Source of the DNA: Drechslerella dactyloides | Lineage: Eukaryota > Ascomycota > Orbiliomycetes > Orbiliales > Orbiliaceae | Assembly: GCA_020064725.1 (NCBI GenBank) | Contig: JAGTWJ010000006.1 | Span: 744,001 to 808,000, forward strand | Reading direction: 5' to 3' | DNA: 64,000 nt | In this document: piece after piece, positions 1-12,057 of the stretch | Layout: every line of letters starts with the position of its first letter | How positions within the stretch are numbered: the first letter of the stretch is position 1 | Program-made: the position numbers and the translations under genes | The notes under the pieces: model-generated | What the model saw: only the letters and a program-made list of their open reading frames with translations | The model's database searches: none | Told to the model about the DNA's origin: nothing

Positions 1-3000
1 CCCTGGGTATCTTTTTCTTGAGGACGTTTAACACGACCGCATCAGAACTATAAGAGAAGGATAAGTAAGTATTACAATCTTACTCTCCTAAGCAACAGCA
101 GAGATAGATCCTTTATAGAATAGAAGAATTCGTGAATATAGACCCAGGGCCTTGTTGTGTTATGTAATGCAGAGTATTGTACCTTTCCTACCCTTGAATC
201 TCAGCTGCTTGTTGTTTCAATCCAAAGGTGACGGTGCTACAAGCGTTAGAGGCGCTGGGGTTTCTAACATAATTTAGTCATACGAGGCTTAACTAGCTAT
301 TAAACCTATAAAAATAAAATTTTAACCACCTAAACCACTATTAAATTCTACAATGTATATAACAACGCTATAGCAGCATAACAAACTTAAGGGAAGGGTA
401 AGGTGCTACAGTAAATGCAGCAACGCTGGACACTATAAACAAACATGTCAAGATGCTTCTTAAATGTGGAAATAGCCTTTTCAACATGTATTTATAGCAT
501 AGCTATAGCTGTCTGGCAGTAAATCGGTAGTTTCGTTTAGGTGGGGACTGAGGCGTCCCGCTCGCTTACATGCCCTGCTCGCTTATCCAACACGTTGACC
601 AGTCCAACTGTTCGAATATCTGATGCAGCATGGTAATCCCAATGCATATCTCCTCGAAAATGTCCAAACTTAGACCTCTGTTGTCTAGCTTATGGTGTAC
701 AGCGCAGCGGTTAGTTATAGCACTAACAAACGCTTTAAAGCCTCTGGAAATACAGAACAATAAATCTGCAAACATCCATTGCTTTTATCCTTCCTCCCGT
801 TCTCTCCAAATAGTGATAAGAGTGATAGGTCTGCTGGGCTTAGGCAGCGGAATATATCTGATTTGAAACGCCGCTTTTGATTCTATAATGTGATATGATG
901 TCGTACGTATAAACTATTCTTGCGTCAGTGCCACTCGAGCATCCCACGCCCTATCCATAGATATCCTCGAGGTCCTCCGTTCTGCCTAACTCTGGCTGGC
1001 AAAATTTCGAAGCACATTGAAGCTATCTAGCCCAAGATCGTAGGACATGGTTATCGGAGCCCCGCCAAACAGCCCGAGGTCTTTCGGTACGGAAAATGAG
1101 GTCCGATTCTGTGTTCTCATATAAATTAATCCCGCTGCGGTTACAGTTGCTCGAGACTTTGATAGTTAGATAACCTCCATTTGAAAGCCACCTATATACT
1201 CAGGATCGTTTGTTTGATTCTCACGGCGAAATTCCAACTCAGCGGTATAACAATGAACCGGCGAACATTGTTGGCACCGGAGTGGAAACGGTCGATCTGC
1301 CTTTGCTCAGTCGCAATGACAAAGTCCTGTTTATTGTTGATTGCTACTCCGGAAGCGTCTTTCCCTGTTAAGATGTTAATACAACTGGCCTAAGTCCTCA
1401 AAACAAACCTCCCCCTGGAAATTCAGGGCACCCCCTGAAATACTCAGCAGGCGGAACCAGATCCTAACATCAAGCCTCTCTCTAAAACCTTGGGACAAAG
1501 CAGCCCCTTTCTTCTGGACCACCTAGGGAGTCAGCTGTAATGATTTGATACCGGTGGAAAAGGTATTAACGCGGGATCTAGGGGCACAAGATATATCTTA
1601 CCGTCATCTAGTAATTGCAAGATCCTAAGAAATCCAACAATGATACGATTCCTCGCGTTCCTGCGTCTGATTTGATGCCGCTATGAGGCTCTGCTCCAAC
1701 CACGATGGGGTGACCATCTTTCACATTGCGGTTGACCCGGCTGAAAACCTCATTGAGGGAGTCGATCAAATGCACAGCCAGCCGACAGACTAGAACGATG
1801 GCCGTCCGTTAAATATACGTCAACTGGTCCACCAATGAGGCCGTGGGATTAAACTTAAGGTTTGCTGCCGCGATCTTCGAACCCGTATATGTCATCGTAG
1901 TTTGGGGTTCTATCTTAGTCCATTGAGGATGGAACAAGGAAACATTAAACAGCAAATCGGATTAGGCTGACGCACCCATATCCTTGAACTTCCATGCCAG
2001 TTGGCGTCCTGGAGCATCTAAATCCGCCACGATAATCTCGACACATAAGTCTGGAGAGCTTTGCTTCGTAAGCCCAACGACTTTGATGAAGTACCCCGGT
2101 TACCGAGTTGGAGCTGTTGGGCACCTATCGTCGTCACCTCAACTTTGTTCAACTGGGAAGCGGCCATTTTCGAAGTCGTCTGTATTCCAACAATTCATCC
2201 TCGTTCATGGCTTGGTCTGGTGCGCCATTATTGAATAGCGGCTAGCCAATCATCAAAGGGACGCTATAGGTGTGGTGGCATGATTTCACCTATTTAGCCC
2301 CGCTTCGATCTGTTTCGAGGCTCGCACAGGCGCTTCCCCGCCGTCGCCTTGTGATCGCACTCCCTTTCCATCGCAAACCGTACTTCTTGTACGCCCGAAC
2401 CGGATAACTCCCCGAATTGTAGGGTATCCTCGAGCATCATTAGCTAGTATCGCCACAAAGATGTCCCTGCGAACCTTAGGGGCGGCTAGAAGACACAGTA
2501 ATGAGCAGTGTTGAGACTTTCGAGCTCATCTCGAGATGCTGCAATTTCCCAACCTGCTAGACAGGGAGATAGCGAAATCATCGGAAAATGTTTTCACGAA
2601 TTTATCAAGGTGGTGTGGCTGGGATCCGATTCCCCCCACAATCTGAGAGCTATCGCTAATGAACGGGTTGATGTCCTGGTCATTTTCTTTGGGGGAACGA
2701 GTCGATTGATTACGTTCAAATTAGATTTGAATACGAGATAGGAGTGCATTAAAACACTTCGATCTCTTGAGATGGTAGAAGCTGCGGGGGAAATCTCAGT
2801 GATTGTCTCTGAGCTGGATATGAGCGTAGACTCTCTGGGGTTACTGCGCTAGAATTCTCGGGATTCATTCATGCCGCATGCGCCTTCCCTATCCAGGTGG
2901 CACAATGGAGAGTCGATCTTGAGGATCTCCAACGCATCCGTAAAGCAGTAGACTAAGGTCAATCAACCCATCTCCAATCATGGTCTCGTCCATGTCTATC

Positions 3001-4864
3001 GCGGGTGCGATCCTCAGCGCTGTTGCTGCTGTCCTCACAAAAGGTGCTGGAGGGCATTCGGTTCAATATTCCTCCTAACTGCTTCGGCAAGACCCACTCT
3101 TTCGTTCTTACTGATCACTCCCGCAAAGACAGCTTCAACAATTAACAACAGCCGATCGCCAGGACCCCGGGGCAGCGGCTACACCGAATTCCCAGATGGA
3201 CGGGTTGTTGGCTTCGCACAGTTGCTAGCGCTGCAACCGCCGGATTATCCACCTATTACCGCGTAGGCCGTCGCGGTACGCGCTGCAGACAATGTAACAG
3301 GGTCGAGATCCAGAGCTGCAATCTCGCCTTCCCCACCGACCGCGTCGGCATGTTTGTCCATTCGCTCGGCGGACACTGTCACGCGTCCCATGCTGCAGAC
3401 GAAGAGAATTATCACAGGCAGCAATATGGATGGCCGATTCTGGAACGGCGCCAATGCGATAAATCTGACTAATCCATTTAATGTAGATACTTATTGCTTA
3501 TATTCTAAGTTACATGCTGATTTTCTGTTGCTTCTCTGCTTCATCTGTTATACAGGTGGTATTCTGGAGAACTAAATTAACATAATGAAAGCGCAAATAG
3601 GACAAAAAGTCTAACTTATACTTATAAATAGTAATTATTACTCCTACACAGATCTAACACAACTAAGTATCCCTGCATTAATATAAATATAGAGGAGGAA
3701 ACGAAGGCCCTTTAGGCACAGATCACAACAATATATCTGAGAAAGATGTATAAAATTAATACAAAGTACGTACTATAGTTGGTTTTTCGATATTATAATG
3801 AAGGCTAAGGGGGAGGGGGAGGATGTTAACAAATTTGTTAAAGTATCCGGAGGTTGTGTTTGAGGATATTAGTAATTGGGAATTACTGGTGTCTCGGGAA
3901 TATAGGGAACATGACGAGATATAAATACGGTGTAAAAGTCGAACCAGTACGGGTTTAAATATATTGTTATTTATAAAGTTAAACCCTAGCATCTTACAAG
4001 CGTTCCAGTAATATCAACCAGAGGCCAAATGTGCGTAAATATTTAGGGTAGTTGACCATGCCAATGGAATCTTCCCCTCTACCTCCTGGCACTGTTTCTG
4101 TAGCCAAGGTACCGTATAATATTAAACGTCAATGTTATAGATATTGCGCTTCAAGGCCTCAGGCCTGAGTTATCTAGCATGGTCCTCTCCATCCTCCATA
4201 AGAGAGATCACGTTAGTGCTCTAGGAAGTACTCACGTGATCTACCCACGGCACGCTTGATCGAGAGATCTCAGAGGCCTCCAGCTGGAGATCACTCATCA
4301 AGCAACCTACATACAATCCCATACGCAATAACAATTAATTTAATTATAACATTCTAAGTGACTTAGATAAGTATTTATACACCTTCTCGGTATACTCTTC
4401 TCCAATAAAACACATTATCCCTCAGGACGATCTTCCAATTACTGTTAATATTCCCTGAATACGTGGGATATGGCTTTTTCCTTCAGACCTGAAGTATCTT
4501 CTTGGGATATCTCGTCCCGATATATCCAGAGCCTGACTAGCTATGTTCGGCATGCTTTGGCTGACCGATACGTGTTCCTTGTACATGATTTCGCAGTATA
4601 CTATTCTCCGCCTAGTGCGGTGGTGTGACAGAGCCGATTGTTGGGACCTTTGAGGGGCCTTAGCCAAAATGTTCAGGCGGGACCGGTTCTGGTCTAGGTT
4701 TTTCAACTGGTTAGGGATCCGGCTCAGAAGGCTCTCCTCTATGTTCTTAAAACCCTGAAAAACACCGACGTCCGACGCCGTTTTGTCAACGAAATGGGGT
4801 TTTTGATAGGTCCCTGACTTTCAGGCCTTACAGCTAACACTTTCCCTTACAAGCCGTCGGATGC
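1..4864. other. No supportable gene; unrecognised accessory DNA
   Basis: I see no intact gene here. Short open frames exist but none has a recognisable domain. At about 2973-3073 (plus) a Met codon opens a short hydrophobic, signal-peptide-like stretch that stops after about 30 residues. It may be the 5' end of a dead secreted-protein gene. AT-rich patches at about 280-420 and 3560-4020 suggest mutated repeats, but no termini could be matched to other elements in the window. Confidence 0.5.
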
Positions 4865-6666
4865 TCACGCCTTTGCCTCCTCCGGTGTCTCCAACTCCTT
4901 ACCCAGACCCTTCCTTGTGCTCACCCATTCCATCCCAAAGGCGCCGAGGATGCTGGCGCAGGCAAGGCCCACCCCAACGTAGAGCACATGCGTAATAGCA
5001 TGGTTGTACACGCTATGCACCTGTGGTAAAAATTCGGGACTAACAAGCTGATTCACCTCCGTGGCGCCAATATGGATGACCTCACCCGCGTCGAATCCCT
5101 TGCCGGAGATCTCGCTCAACCCTTGCAGAAGTTTGCTAGCAAGTTCGTTTTGGCCAACAGCGATGAAGAGAGCGCCACCCAATGTTTGGTAAAATATGAC
5201 CAGGGCGCTACCGATTGGGATGTCCACCGGGTCCAAGACAGCCTGTACGGCGACTGAGGGCTGCTGCATTCCGAGACCCAGTCCGAAACCACATATAATC
5301 TGGAAACCGATCCATTTGCTCGCTGACGCGAACGGAGTTAACGTGGAAAGCATCCCGGAGCCGATGGACGCGATAACGGATGAGGCAATCATGAACGGAG
5401 TGTAGTATCCCAGAAATCTCACTGCTATACCAGCGCCTATGGAAGATAAGGCGAAAGATAGGATAGTGGGAATAAGATGGACGCCGGAGTTGGTCGCATC
5501 GACACCTTGGATAGCCTGGAACCAGATGGGAAGATAATAAATGATGAGCATCACAACACCACCGAGGCATAATTGAAACCACAACCCGCAGGCTACAGAA
5601 CGCTGGGAAATAATCCGGGGCGGGATTGTAGCTTCCTCCTGCTTATAGATCTGTATAGCGATAAAGGGGACTATAGTCATGCCGAAGACTACAAAGAGAG
5701 CAATAACGCGACCACTAGACCATGGGTACTCTATGCCGCCCCATTGGAGGGCTAGGAGGAGGCACACCATACTGGGCAGGAAAAGCGCAGTACCTATCGG
5801 GTCCAAGTGCCTTATTTTTTGCGCGACAGTAAGTTTCTTTCTGGGCGGCTGAGCCTTGATAGTGCAAGACAGGGTGGCGATGGTAACAACGCCAATAGGA
5901 ATGTTGATCCAGAAACTCCATCTCCATGTCGCATGCTGAGCAAAGGCTCCTCCCTATTGATACGGTTGCTACACTTTAGAATATGAAACATTGTAACTGG
6001 ACAAAGCAAAAAAGAAAGGAAGGAAGGAAAGAGCTTACCATGAGGGGAGCTACGACACCAGAAACTCCAAAGATACCAGCAAATGCACCCATCATAGAGC
6101 TGCGCTTGTGCAACGGTACGGCGTCGGTGAGCAAGACTATAGCACCAGTGATAAGCCCAGAGCTTCCGCCACCGGCAATTGCCCTCCCAACGATGAAAGC
6201 CGTGGAAGTCGGTGCCCAACCGCACAAGACGGAGCCTATTTCGAAGATGACCATCTGGACGAGGAAAACCCATTTTGCAGGGTAAAAGGTGTAAATCTTC
6301 CCTGATAGAGGCATGAAACCACTAGAATAAACGCTAGTTGGTGATCAGAAGTGATATATTGGGAGGAAATTCTTACCAGCCGGTGATGAGATAGGCAGAG
6401 CCATACCAGCCAATGTCTCCCAGCGAATTAAATTCGTCGGTTATCGCTGGGATAGCTGTCGAGATGATTGTGCGGTCGATGGTGACGAGGAATACGGGCA
6501 AGAGAAGAGCAAACATGATGGAGGCAAAGGCTTTGCCTGAAGGGTATTCTTGGTTGTCATCCTGGGGAGCAGGTTTTTCATTCTTCTTGCTGCCTTGGGG
6601 AGGCCGTGGCACGGGTGCTGCTGGTTCAATAAATGCCCTCCTATAATCGTTTGAGTCTGTGGCCAT
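4865..6666 (-). CDS. MFS multidrug efflux transporter (14-TM, DHA14-like)
   Basis: Predicted proton-driven plasma-membrane exporter of drugs or secondary metabolites. The exons are 6666-6377, 6321-6039 and 5953-4865 on the minus strand. Introns are 55 and 85 bp with GTAAG donors and TAG acceptors, and the join gives 553 codons plus TGA, a normal length for the family. Splicing rebuilds conserved stretches: the first junction completes a Cys in LITGCGFMPLSGK, and the second joins APLM to GGAFAQHATWRWSFWINIPIG (antiporter motif C and the WRW/FYINLPIG-like block). TM1 contains TIDRTIISTAIP, and GRAIAGGGSSG follows in the third to fourth helices. The start is chosen because the N-terminus is a short polar, Pro-rich tail before TM1. 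No stop or frameshift was seen. No biosynthetic partner lies next to it, so the substrate is unknown. Confidence 0.93.
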
Positions 6667-8304
6667 GATGGCGATGCCTGAATGGGATAAGAGTGTTGGG
6701 GGTAGTTCGGAATTTAAAAGTACTCGACGTTGAATTGAAGGTCGCGTCGCACGTCGATCAAAATTACTTCAAGGCATCCAGGGCCCGAAGCAAATCATGC
6801 CAACCAACGCGGCGCTTCCGGGAGCGCAAAGCCTGGTGAACTGAAGTTGCATTCAGCAGTCTGCTAACTCCGAAACTGTCCCGGTATTCAGGGTGCCTCG
6901 TGACACGCGGGTAGTGGCTTGAGCAACCGCAAGCAGGGCGACGCTAGACTCACGATATGGGTTATCTTTATTGGCGAAGCATCTGCATCGTGGAGAGCAA
7001 CATAAACGGGTATAACGTTATGACTAAATACCCGCCAGAATTTATCAGCGTAGAGTAATCTAACAAATGACACTTGCCAAGCTCTGTTTATGCGGCCCTG
7101 TATATCGAATATACGTTGTCATCCAGCTCACAGTTACTGCTCTTGTACAACTCAAACTATCCGAGCCGGGTTTCCTTGGCGTTGATAAGAATACTGTCTC
7201 ATACCAATCTCTTTTCAAACCACTTGCACGAATCCAGAACGCCAAATAGCCACCGAATTTGCAGCCTTCTTGATATCCAGAGTTTTGGAGGACATACAAG
7301 TATCATAGCAAATCTAGACTCGGTGGGTTGGATTTGAGGCTCCCTGGGCTACGACTTGCGCTTTGAGCCCGTACACCATATACCCCGTTCACCCAAGGAG
7401 GTGTAGAGGGTGGGAACAGTTGGTAACTTTTTCAAGTCGAGGGCAAGAGTAAACCGCTTTTAGCTGGCAAATGCGCTAGCCGCGCAGTGGTCTTATCAAA
7501 GCCTTTTCCCTGCAGCCCCGATTTGCGGCACACTGAAGTATACTCTACTTCACACCATTTTGGACTTTATATTGCAGCGATCCACTATCTGTTGACACCG
7601 CACCTTTTCTTTTGGGGGGGGGAAGGGTGCGGGTAGAGATTATTTTGCCATGTTGAATAAGTACCATTAAGTACACCAATACGTGGGTTCTGTATGTGGT
7701 GGCATTCCCTATGAGAATTCCGTCCGTAAATAACATTCGGATGTTGCGCTGTTACGGAGCGACAGCTCTCACAATGCATAGAATAGCCATATAGAGTAGC
7801 CAGCTATTCAGACCGTAGGCTTGTAACATTAATATTCTTTCTCTCCCTGACGCAAAAGAGTCACAACATACAACTTAAAAGGTCGACGATCTCAACTATC
7901 TGGTAATACCGGAAAGCTTGTTACTAGAGTAAATTTAGAGGAAAGATATTAAACCAGTGTATGTTTGGTTACCCTGAAGAATGATCCTATATATTGAATA
8001 GCTAACAGTTCATACCTGTTCCTATTGGATTAGTTACCACCCGAGATAATGGGAGTGCATATTGAAAAGCAGCCCAAATGCATTCTGTGCGTCGATGGCT
8101 TGGCAAACTTTCTTTGCTATCTATAGTGCTTAACCGCAGCTCTTTACTTCATGGGTGCTACGGAGCTCAAGCTGCTCTGATTACCCAGCTTACGGCATAC
8201 AAATCTGCACGGCCTGGTTGGTGTTGCAGAGTGCACATGATTATACATCCTTTACTTGTGAGATGGTGCCACATTTCCTAGCTCTTTCGCCTGCATTATA
8301 TTAT
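6667..8304. other. Intergenic; presumed promoter of the MFS gene, otherwise nothing recognised
   Basis: This stretch lies upstream of the minus-strand MFS start. Only short open frames without recognisable domains occur. A purine/pyrimidine-asymmetric tract of G runs sits near 7613-7630. Nothing repeat-like was matched until the LTR at 8305. Confidence 0.4.
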
Positions 8305-8900
8305 TGTTATACTTCAACCCTGGTCCTGGGCTGAATGTACTTTACTCTGAAGTCCCTGACTCTTAGTTGCTACTATATAGGGTTTTTAATAAAAAGAGAT
8401 AGATATATCATAAGTATAATAATAATTATTAGAATAGAGTATATAACAACAATAATAAATAAACTAGCTATTAAGATACTATAGTTTTTAAATTAACTAA
8501 TAGTTCTTAAAAAAGAAGCTATTAATTAAAGGTAAAGTAAGTTGGTTAAATACATAATATCTAATACATAGAATAGTAAGAATGTGTTAATGTGTTGTGC
8601 TTACCGCTCACCGCTCACTGCTCACTCCTTGGGTGAGTGTCACGCAGTGAGCACTCACGTGACCGTGAGTCATTGCCAGGGCCCCGCTCAGGGAGAAAGA
8701 TAATACAGGTAATATCCCTATGCGGTGGTGTGTACCGTGTAGGTCCTCATACTGCACAGTCCCTAGTTCTGTGTAGTCATTCCTCCTGCATAGGAACCCA
8801 GTCTGTGCAGTAGTATGATACTTCATAGAGAGGAGTATATAGTTCGACCGTCTGTATAGAGCCGAGGTCTATACAGGATCTGGACTGTTATTCCATAACA
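8305..8900 (-). repeat. Solo LTR (C-type) of the gypsy family, with target duplication
   Basis: The 596-bp unit starts TGTTATACTTC and ends TTCCATAACA. It is flanked by ATTAT on both sides (8300-8304 and 8901-8905), a 5-bp target duplication that defines a complete solo LTR. By analogy with element B, its transcriptional sense is the minus strand. Its plus-strand left part (8305-8590) matches the LTRs of A and B, while its right part (8600-8900) matches only the LTRs at 46788 and 49837. GC-rich inverted motifs (CTCACC..., GGTGAG..., CACGTGA) around 8606-8680 could fold into a hairpin. No internal coding region adjoins it. Confidence 0.88.
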
Positions 8901-9697
8901 ATTATCGTGTACTAAGTATACCACCCGCGGTCCAGAATTTCAAACCCATACATATATATTAAATTGAAAGAACATCGGTCGTTAATTCTGTTTTTCATCA
9001 ATCCTTACTGCAACCACCGACATCGCAACAATCATTGGTAAAGGCCCTTTCGTATAGACACTCACTTAATATCTAGTTGACAGGCCTGGGTAGAGGTGTT
9101 CATCCTCTACAAGCCGTTAATACCGAGTGCTCAGACTATTTTGTCCTATTGCGCACTTCATCTCCCTTATTTTCGCAGATGACGCCTTTCGCGAACTGAG
9201 TCCTCCTGATAAAGTCTTTAAGCTCCCAATATCAGAACTGGGAAACTGCTAAATTTACCTCTTCAAGGATTCCAGATGTAAAGTCCCAATCTTCCAACGT
9301 GTGGATCAGGCGGGTTTTGATTAATACTAATACATAGACTACAACAACAGCAAGATCTTCAAATCCGAGAGTATATAGTACACTTCCAAGTCAATTCACA
9401 CCCTATACCTTCCGGCGTGGCCGTGCATATGCAATAAAAGGCAGGCGCCTACAGGGCGATTATTTTATATGATTTTACTAACAAGGCATTAGATCGGACA
9501 CCTTCAGGCAGATCAAGGAGATCCTGGACCATACCAGCAACTTGAATACATTCATACAGCCATACTAATCAAATGTCAATAATATCGATGCACAGGCCAT
9601 ATATTTTAAATACGAACTAAAGGGCAAAGTAATCTCAACTGCTACTTCCACGCGCTAGTTATGTTGATAAATGCCTAGAAAGAAATTTATAAACAAA
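8901..9697. other. No gene recognised
   Basis: This is unique-looking sequence between the solo LTR and the pogo element. All frames are broken by stops and no domain was recognised. Confidence 0.4.
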
Positions 9698-9699
9698 TA

Positions 9700-9744
9700 A
9701 CGTCAATGATAAGCGAACGGATCAGACAAGCGAGTGGATCACCT
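9700..9744 (+). repeat. Left terminal inverted repeat of the pogo element
   Basis: Perfectly inverted copy of 11547-11591. It contains two direct 17-bp modules that start AAGCGAACGGATCAGAC and AAGCGAGTGGATCACC, the likely transposase binding sites. Confidence 0.9.
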
Positions 9745-9953
9745 TACCACCCCATTTTAACGAAAATACTGATTTCACCACCACAATACTATAACTTTAG
9801 GCTAGATACATACTAAATAGTTTATTTATATGCTTAAGATGTCTCTTGATATGTTCGAATATTATGCCTAGTTCTACCACATTAACTACAGCACAATACC
9901 CTTTTAGAGCCTTCTCCTGGTTGTATGTTGTCCTGATAGTTTTTTAGCTCTAC

Positions 9954-11489
9954 CTACTTATGCTGCCTATTTATGGTGTCTTGGTTTAGTATATCATCTG
10001 TTTGGTGTATGGTGAGTATGTTTTTATGTTGTATATGCTGTCTTTTTGCCTGCTGCTGTTTATTTAATGCTTTATTAGTAGAGTGCAGTGTTGTGTTCTT
10101 TGTATGTATAAGTGCTAATTGATGTATTATAGTTTGTGTCCCTTTAGATAGCTGGTCTACAGCTGCTAGTAGTAATGTAGGAGAGTTATTTTGGTACTGG
10201 GTAATCTGGTTTTTGATTAGGCCTGCTTGTAGGCTAGTTTCTGATGGGTTTAATGGTGTTTTTGTAGTCCAGGTAGCTGCTGTATTTGCAGTGTTTGGAT
10301 GTGAATTTGCTGGAGTAGCTGCTGGTAACTGTATATCTAGCTTTGATAAAACTTTGTTAGGGTTATAAGGTATAATATTAGTTTTAGTAAAGCTGCTGTG
10401 TATGTTTTTAGGTGTTATTGTAGCAGTAAACACCTTATGGAACCTGGTGAGAAACTCCAGTTTAGAGATATGGTTAATGTATGTGTGTACCAAGCTCTTC
10501 ACCTTATGGTTATATGTCTGTTTTAATGGTCCAAAGTAGCTAATATCTAGTGGCTGGAGGATATGTGATGAATGCAGCAGCATACAGATTGTGACAATCT
10601 TATGTTCTTGGCAGTATAGCTCAAAAGCAACAGAATAATAGCTTTCGTGACCATCTAAGACTAATAACCAGTAGTCCAAAATGCAGCACCACACTATAAA
10701 CTTGTTAAAGTGTTTTAGCCATTGTAGAGCGAGCTTGTTTATTATCTAGCCATTATCAGAAAACGCAATAACCCAATCTGCTGGTAGCTTTATCACTATA
10801 TACCAGCTAACTAAGTGGTGTTGTTCAGCGAGGACAATAAATGGCAGCATTGCCCAACCTTCTGTGCCTATCCCCTAGATAACTGTTGCCCACTCACAAT
10901 TCCCAGGCTGCGCCAGCTTAGCTTTATCGCGTGTTTCAGTACCTGTAACAACAGTAATTGTAGATATTATGTCTATTATAAAGCTAGTCTCATCAAAGTT
11001 GTAGATATCATTGTCCACAATACCATACTTGGTTTTTACAGCCTCTATTAACTGAAATCATTTACTAATAAGTACAAAATCTTCGCATTTCACTCACTGG
11101 TAGTCGTACTTCCTAGACAGACACATCTGTAGCTCTAGGCAGCATTTAACAAAGTTACCAGCCTATCTCTTACCGACACATCGCGTACTATCATCACTAT
11201 GTGCCAGCAGCAGCTGGTTGGCCATATCTTCCACACTACCCAGCCTAAGATGAAAAAACCGCACACATAACTCAAGTATATATTAAACAATAGCATCCTC
11301 CTCCAATTTTGTAAGGTTTTGTGATTTAGGGATGTTGTCACATCATGAAGAACAGCCATTATATCGGCAGACTAAAGTGGTATAAGAAACATCATAATAC
11401 TTAGCAGCAGCTTGAATACTTAATTCTTGGTCTTTTTTCATAGCTTCAATAGCTAGAAGAACTCTGGATTTGGTCGTAGAGGCAGACAT
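9954..11489 (-). pseudogene. Pogo/CENP-B-like DDE transposase, RIP-type nonsense mutations
   Basis: This would bind the TIRs and cut and paste the element. The start is taken at the Met opening MSASTTKSRVLLAIEAM. An N-terminal psq-type helix-turn-helix follows (IQAAAKYYDVSYTTL). A first stop replaces an Arg codon (CGA to TGA) near 11341 and a second replaces Gln (CAA to TAA) soon after. The three catalytic Asp positions remain readable: NFDETSF near 10990, LLVLDGHES near 10655 and HILQPLDISYFGPLK near 10540. In between, a Trp codon of a conserved DNG(W) block is TAG near 10755, and the usual His after DGHES is Tyr. The last 246 codons (10694-9954) are open and end in a Gln/Lys/His-rich tail. 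Confidence 0.9.
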
Positions 11490-11546
11490 TGCAGTGGTTG
11501 TGGAGGTATAAGGTATAGGAGGAGTGGTGGGCGCGTAGGTGTGGTG

Positions 11547-11591
11547 AGGTGATCCACTCGCTTGTCTGATCCGTTCGCTTATCATTGACGT
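11547..11591 (-). repeat. Right terminal inverted repeat of the pogo element
   Basis: Inverted copy of 9700-9744, followed directly by the TA target duplication at 11592-11593. Confidence 0.9.
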
Positions 11592-11593
11592 TA

Positions 11594-12057
11594 TATTCAG
11601 TCTCTCCAATAATTAGACAGAAAAGCAGCCTTTCGTAACGAAGTAACGAGGCCATGACAAATTGAAAGCCGAGATCAAGTCCACCAGTGGGGAGCCATGT
11701 GGCCGGAAGAAAAACCAAGTCCTGAGTTAACCGTCCAGTTCAGAACTTTATATATTTCATGTCCAGTTCATTATTCATTTCCAGATCCAACATCACTATC
11801 CCTACATCATTAGCTCTTCAGAAATCCAATATGTATTCAAGATACGGAATGTATCTTTTTCTACATAAGCATTATGTTTTTTATGGAAAACTAACTATAT
11901 CTGGTTTATTGGGTTGGGCCTTTCGTCATCTAACTCGGATGTAGTACTAGTTTCATCATATTTATTTGTATAAGGGAATATAATAACTGTTTAAATTAAG
12001 GAACATTGATTATGTATCCAGTTTGATTATAGCTATTGTTGATACAAGGGTGAGGTT
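11594..12057. other. Intergenic, downstream of the hydrolase gene
   Basis: No gene recognised. CCAGTTCA motifs occur at about 11730-11770; a similar set is clustered at 56735-56805. Confidence 0.35.

Larger units (their letters stand above)
9700..11591 (-). mobile_element. Pogo/Fot1-like DNA transposon, complete ends, dead transposase
   Basis: The 1,892-bp element is bounded by TA dinucleotides (9698-9699 and 11592-11593), the target site of Tc1/mariner/pogo elements. The left end begins ACGTCAATGATAAGCGAACG and the right end is its exact inverted copy for about 45 bp (9700-9744 and 11547-11591), after which the ends diverge. Each end contains two tandem AAGCGA... subrepeats of about 17 bp (left copy at 9711-9727 and 9728-9743). 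The interior encodes one transposase on the minus strand with C-to-T/G-to-A stops, so the element cannot now mobilise itself. Confidence 0.93.

Noticed and set aside
1980..2260. Minus-strand text VADLDAPGRQLAWKFKDMG resembling a short-chain dehydrogenase
   Set aside because: No Gly-rich cofactor motif or YxxxK was found in any frame around it, and the frames are broken.
2750..2870. SVDSLGLL-like text suggesting a carrier-protein (PKS/NRPS) remnant
   Set aside because: A single short match in a frame with stops and no neighbouring synthase motif.
5208..5582. Long antisense or alternate frames inside the MFS gene
   Set aside because: They overlap well-conserved MFS exons and have no domain of their own.
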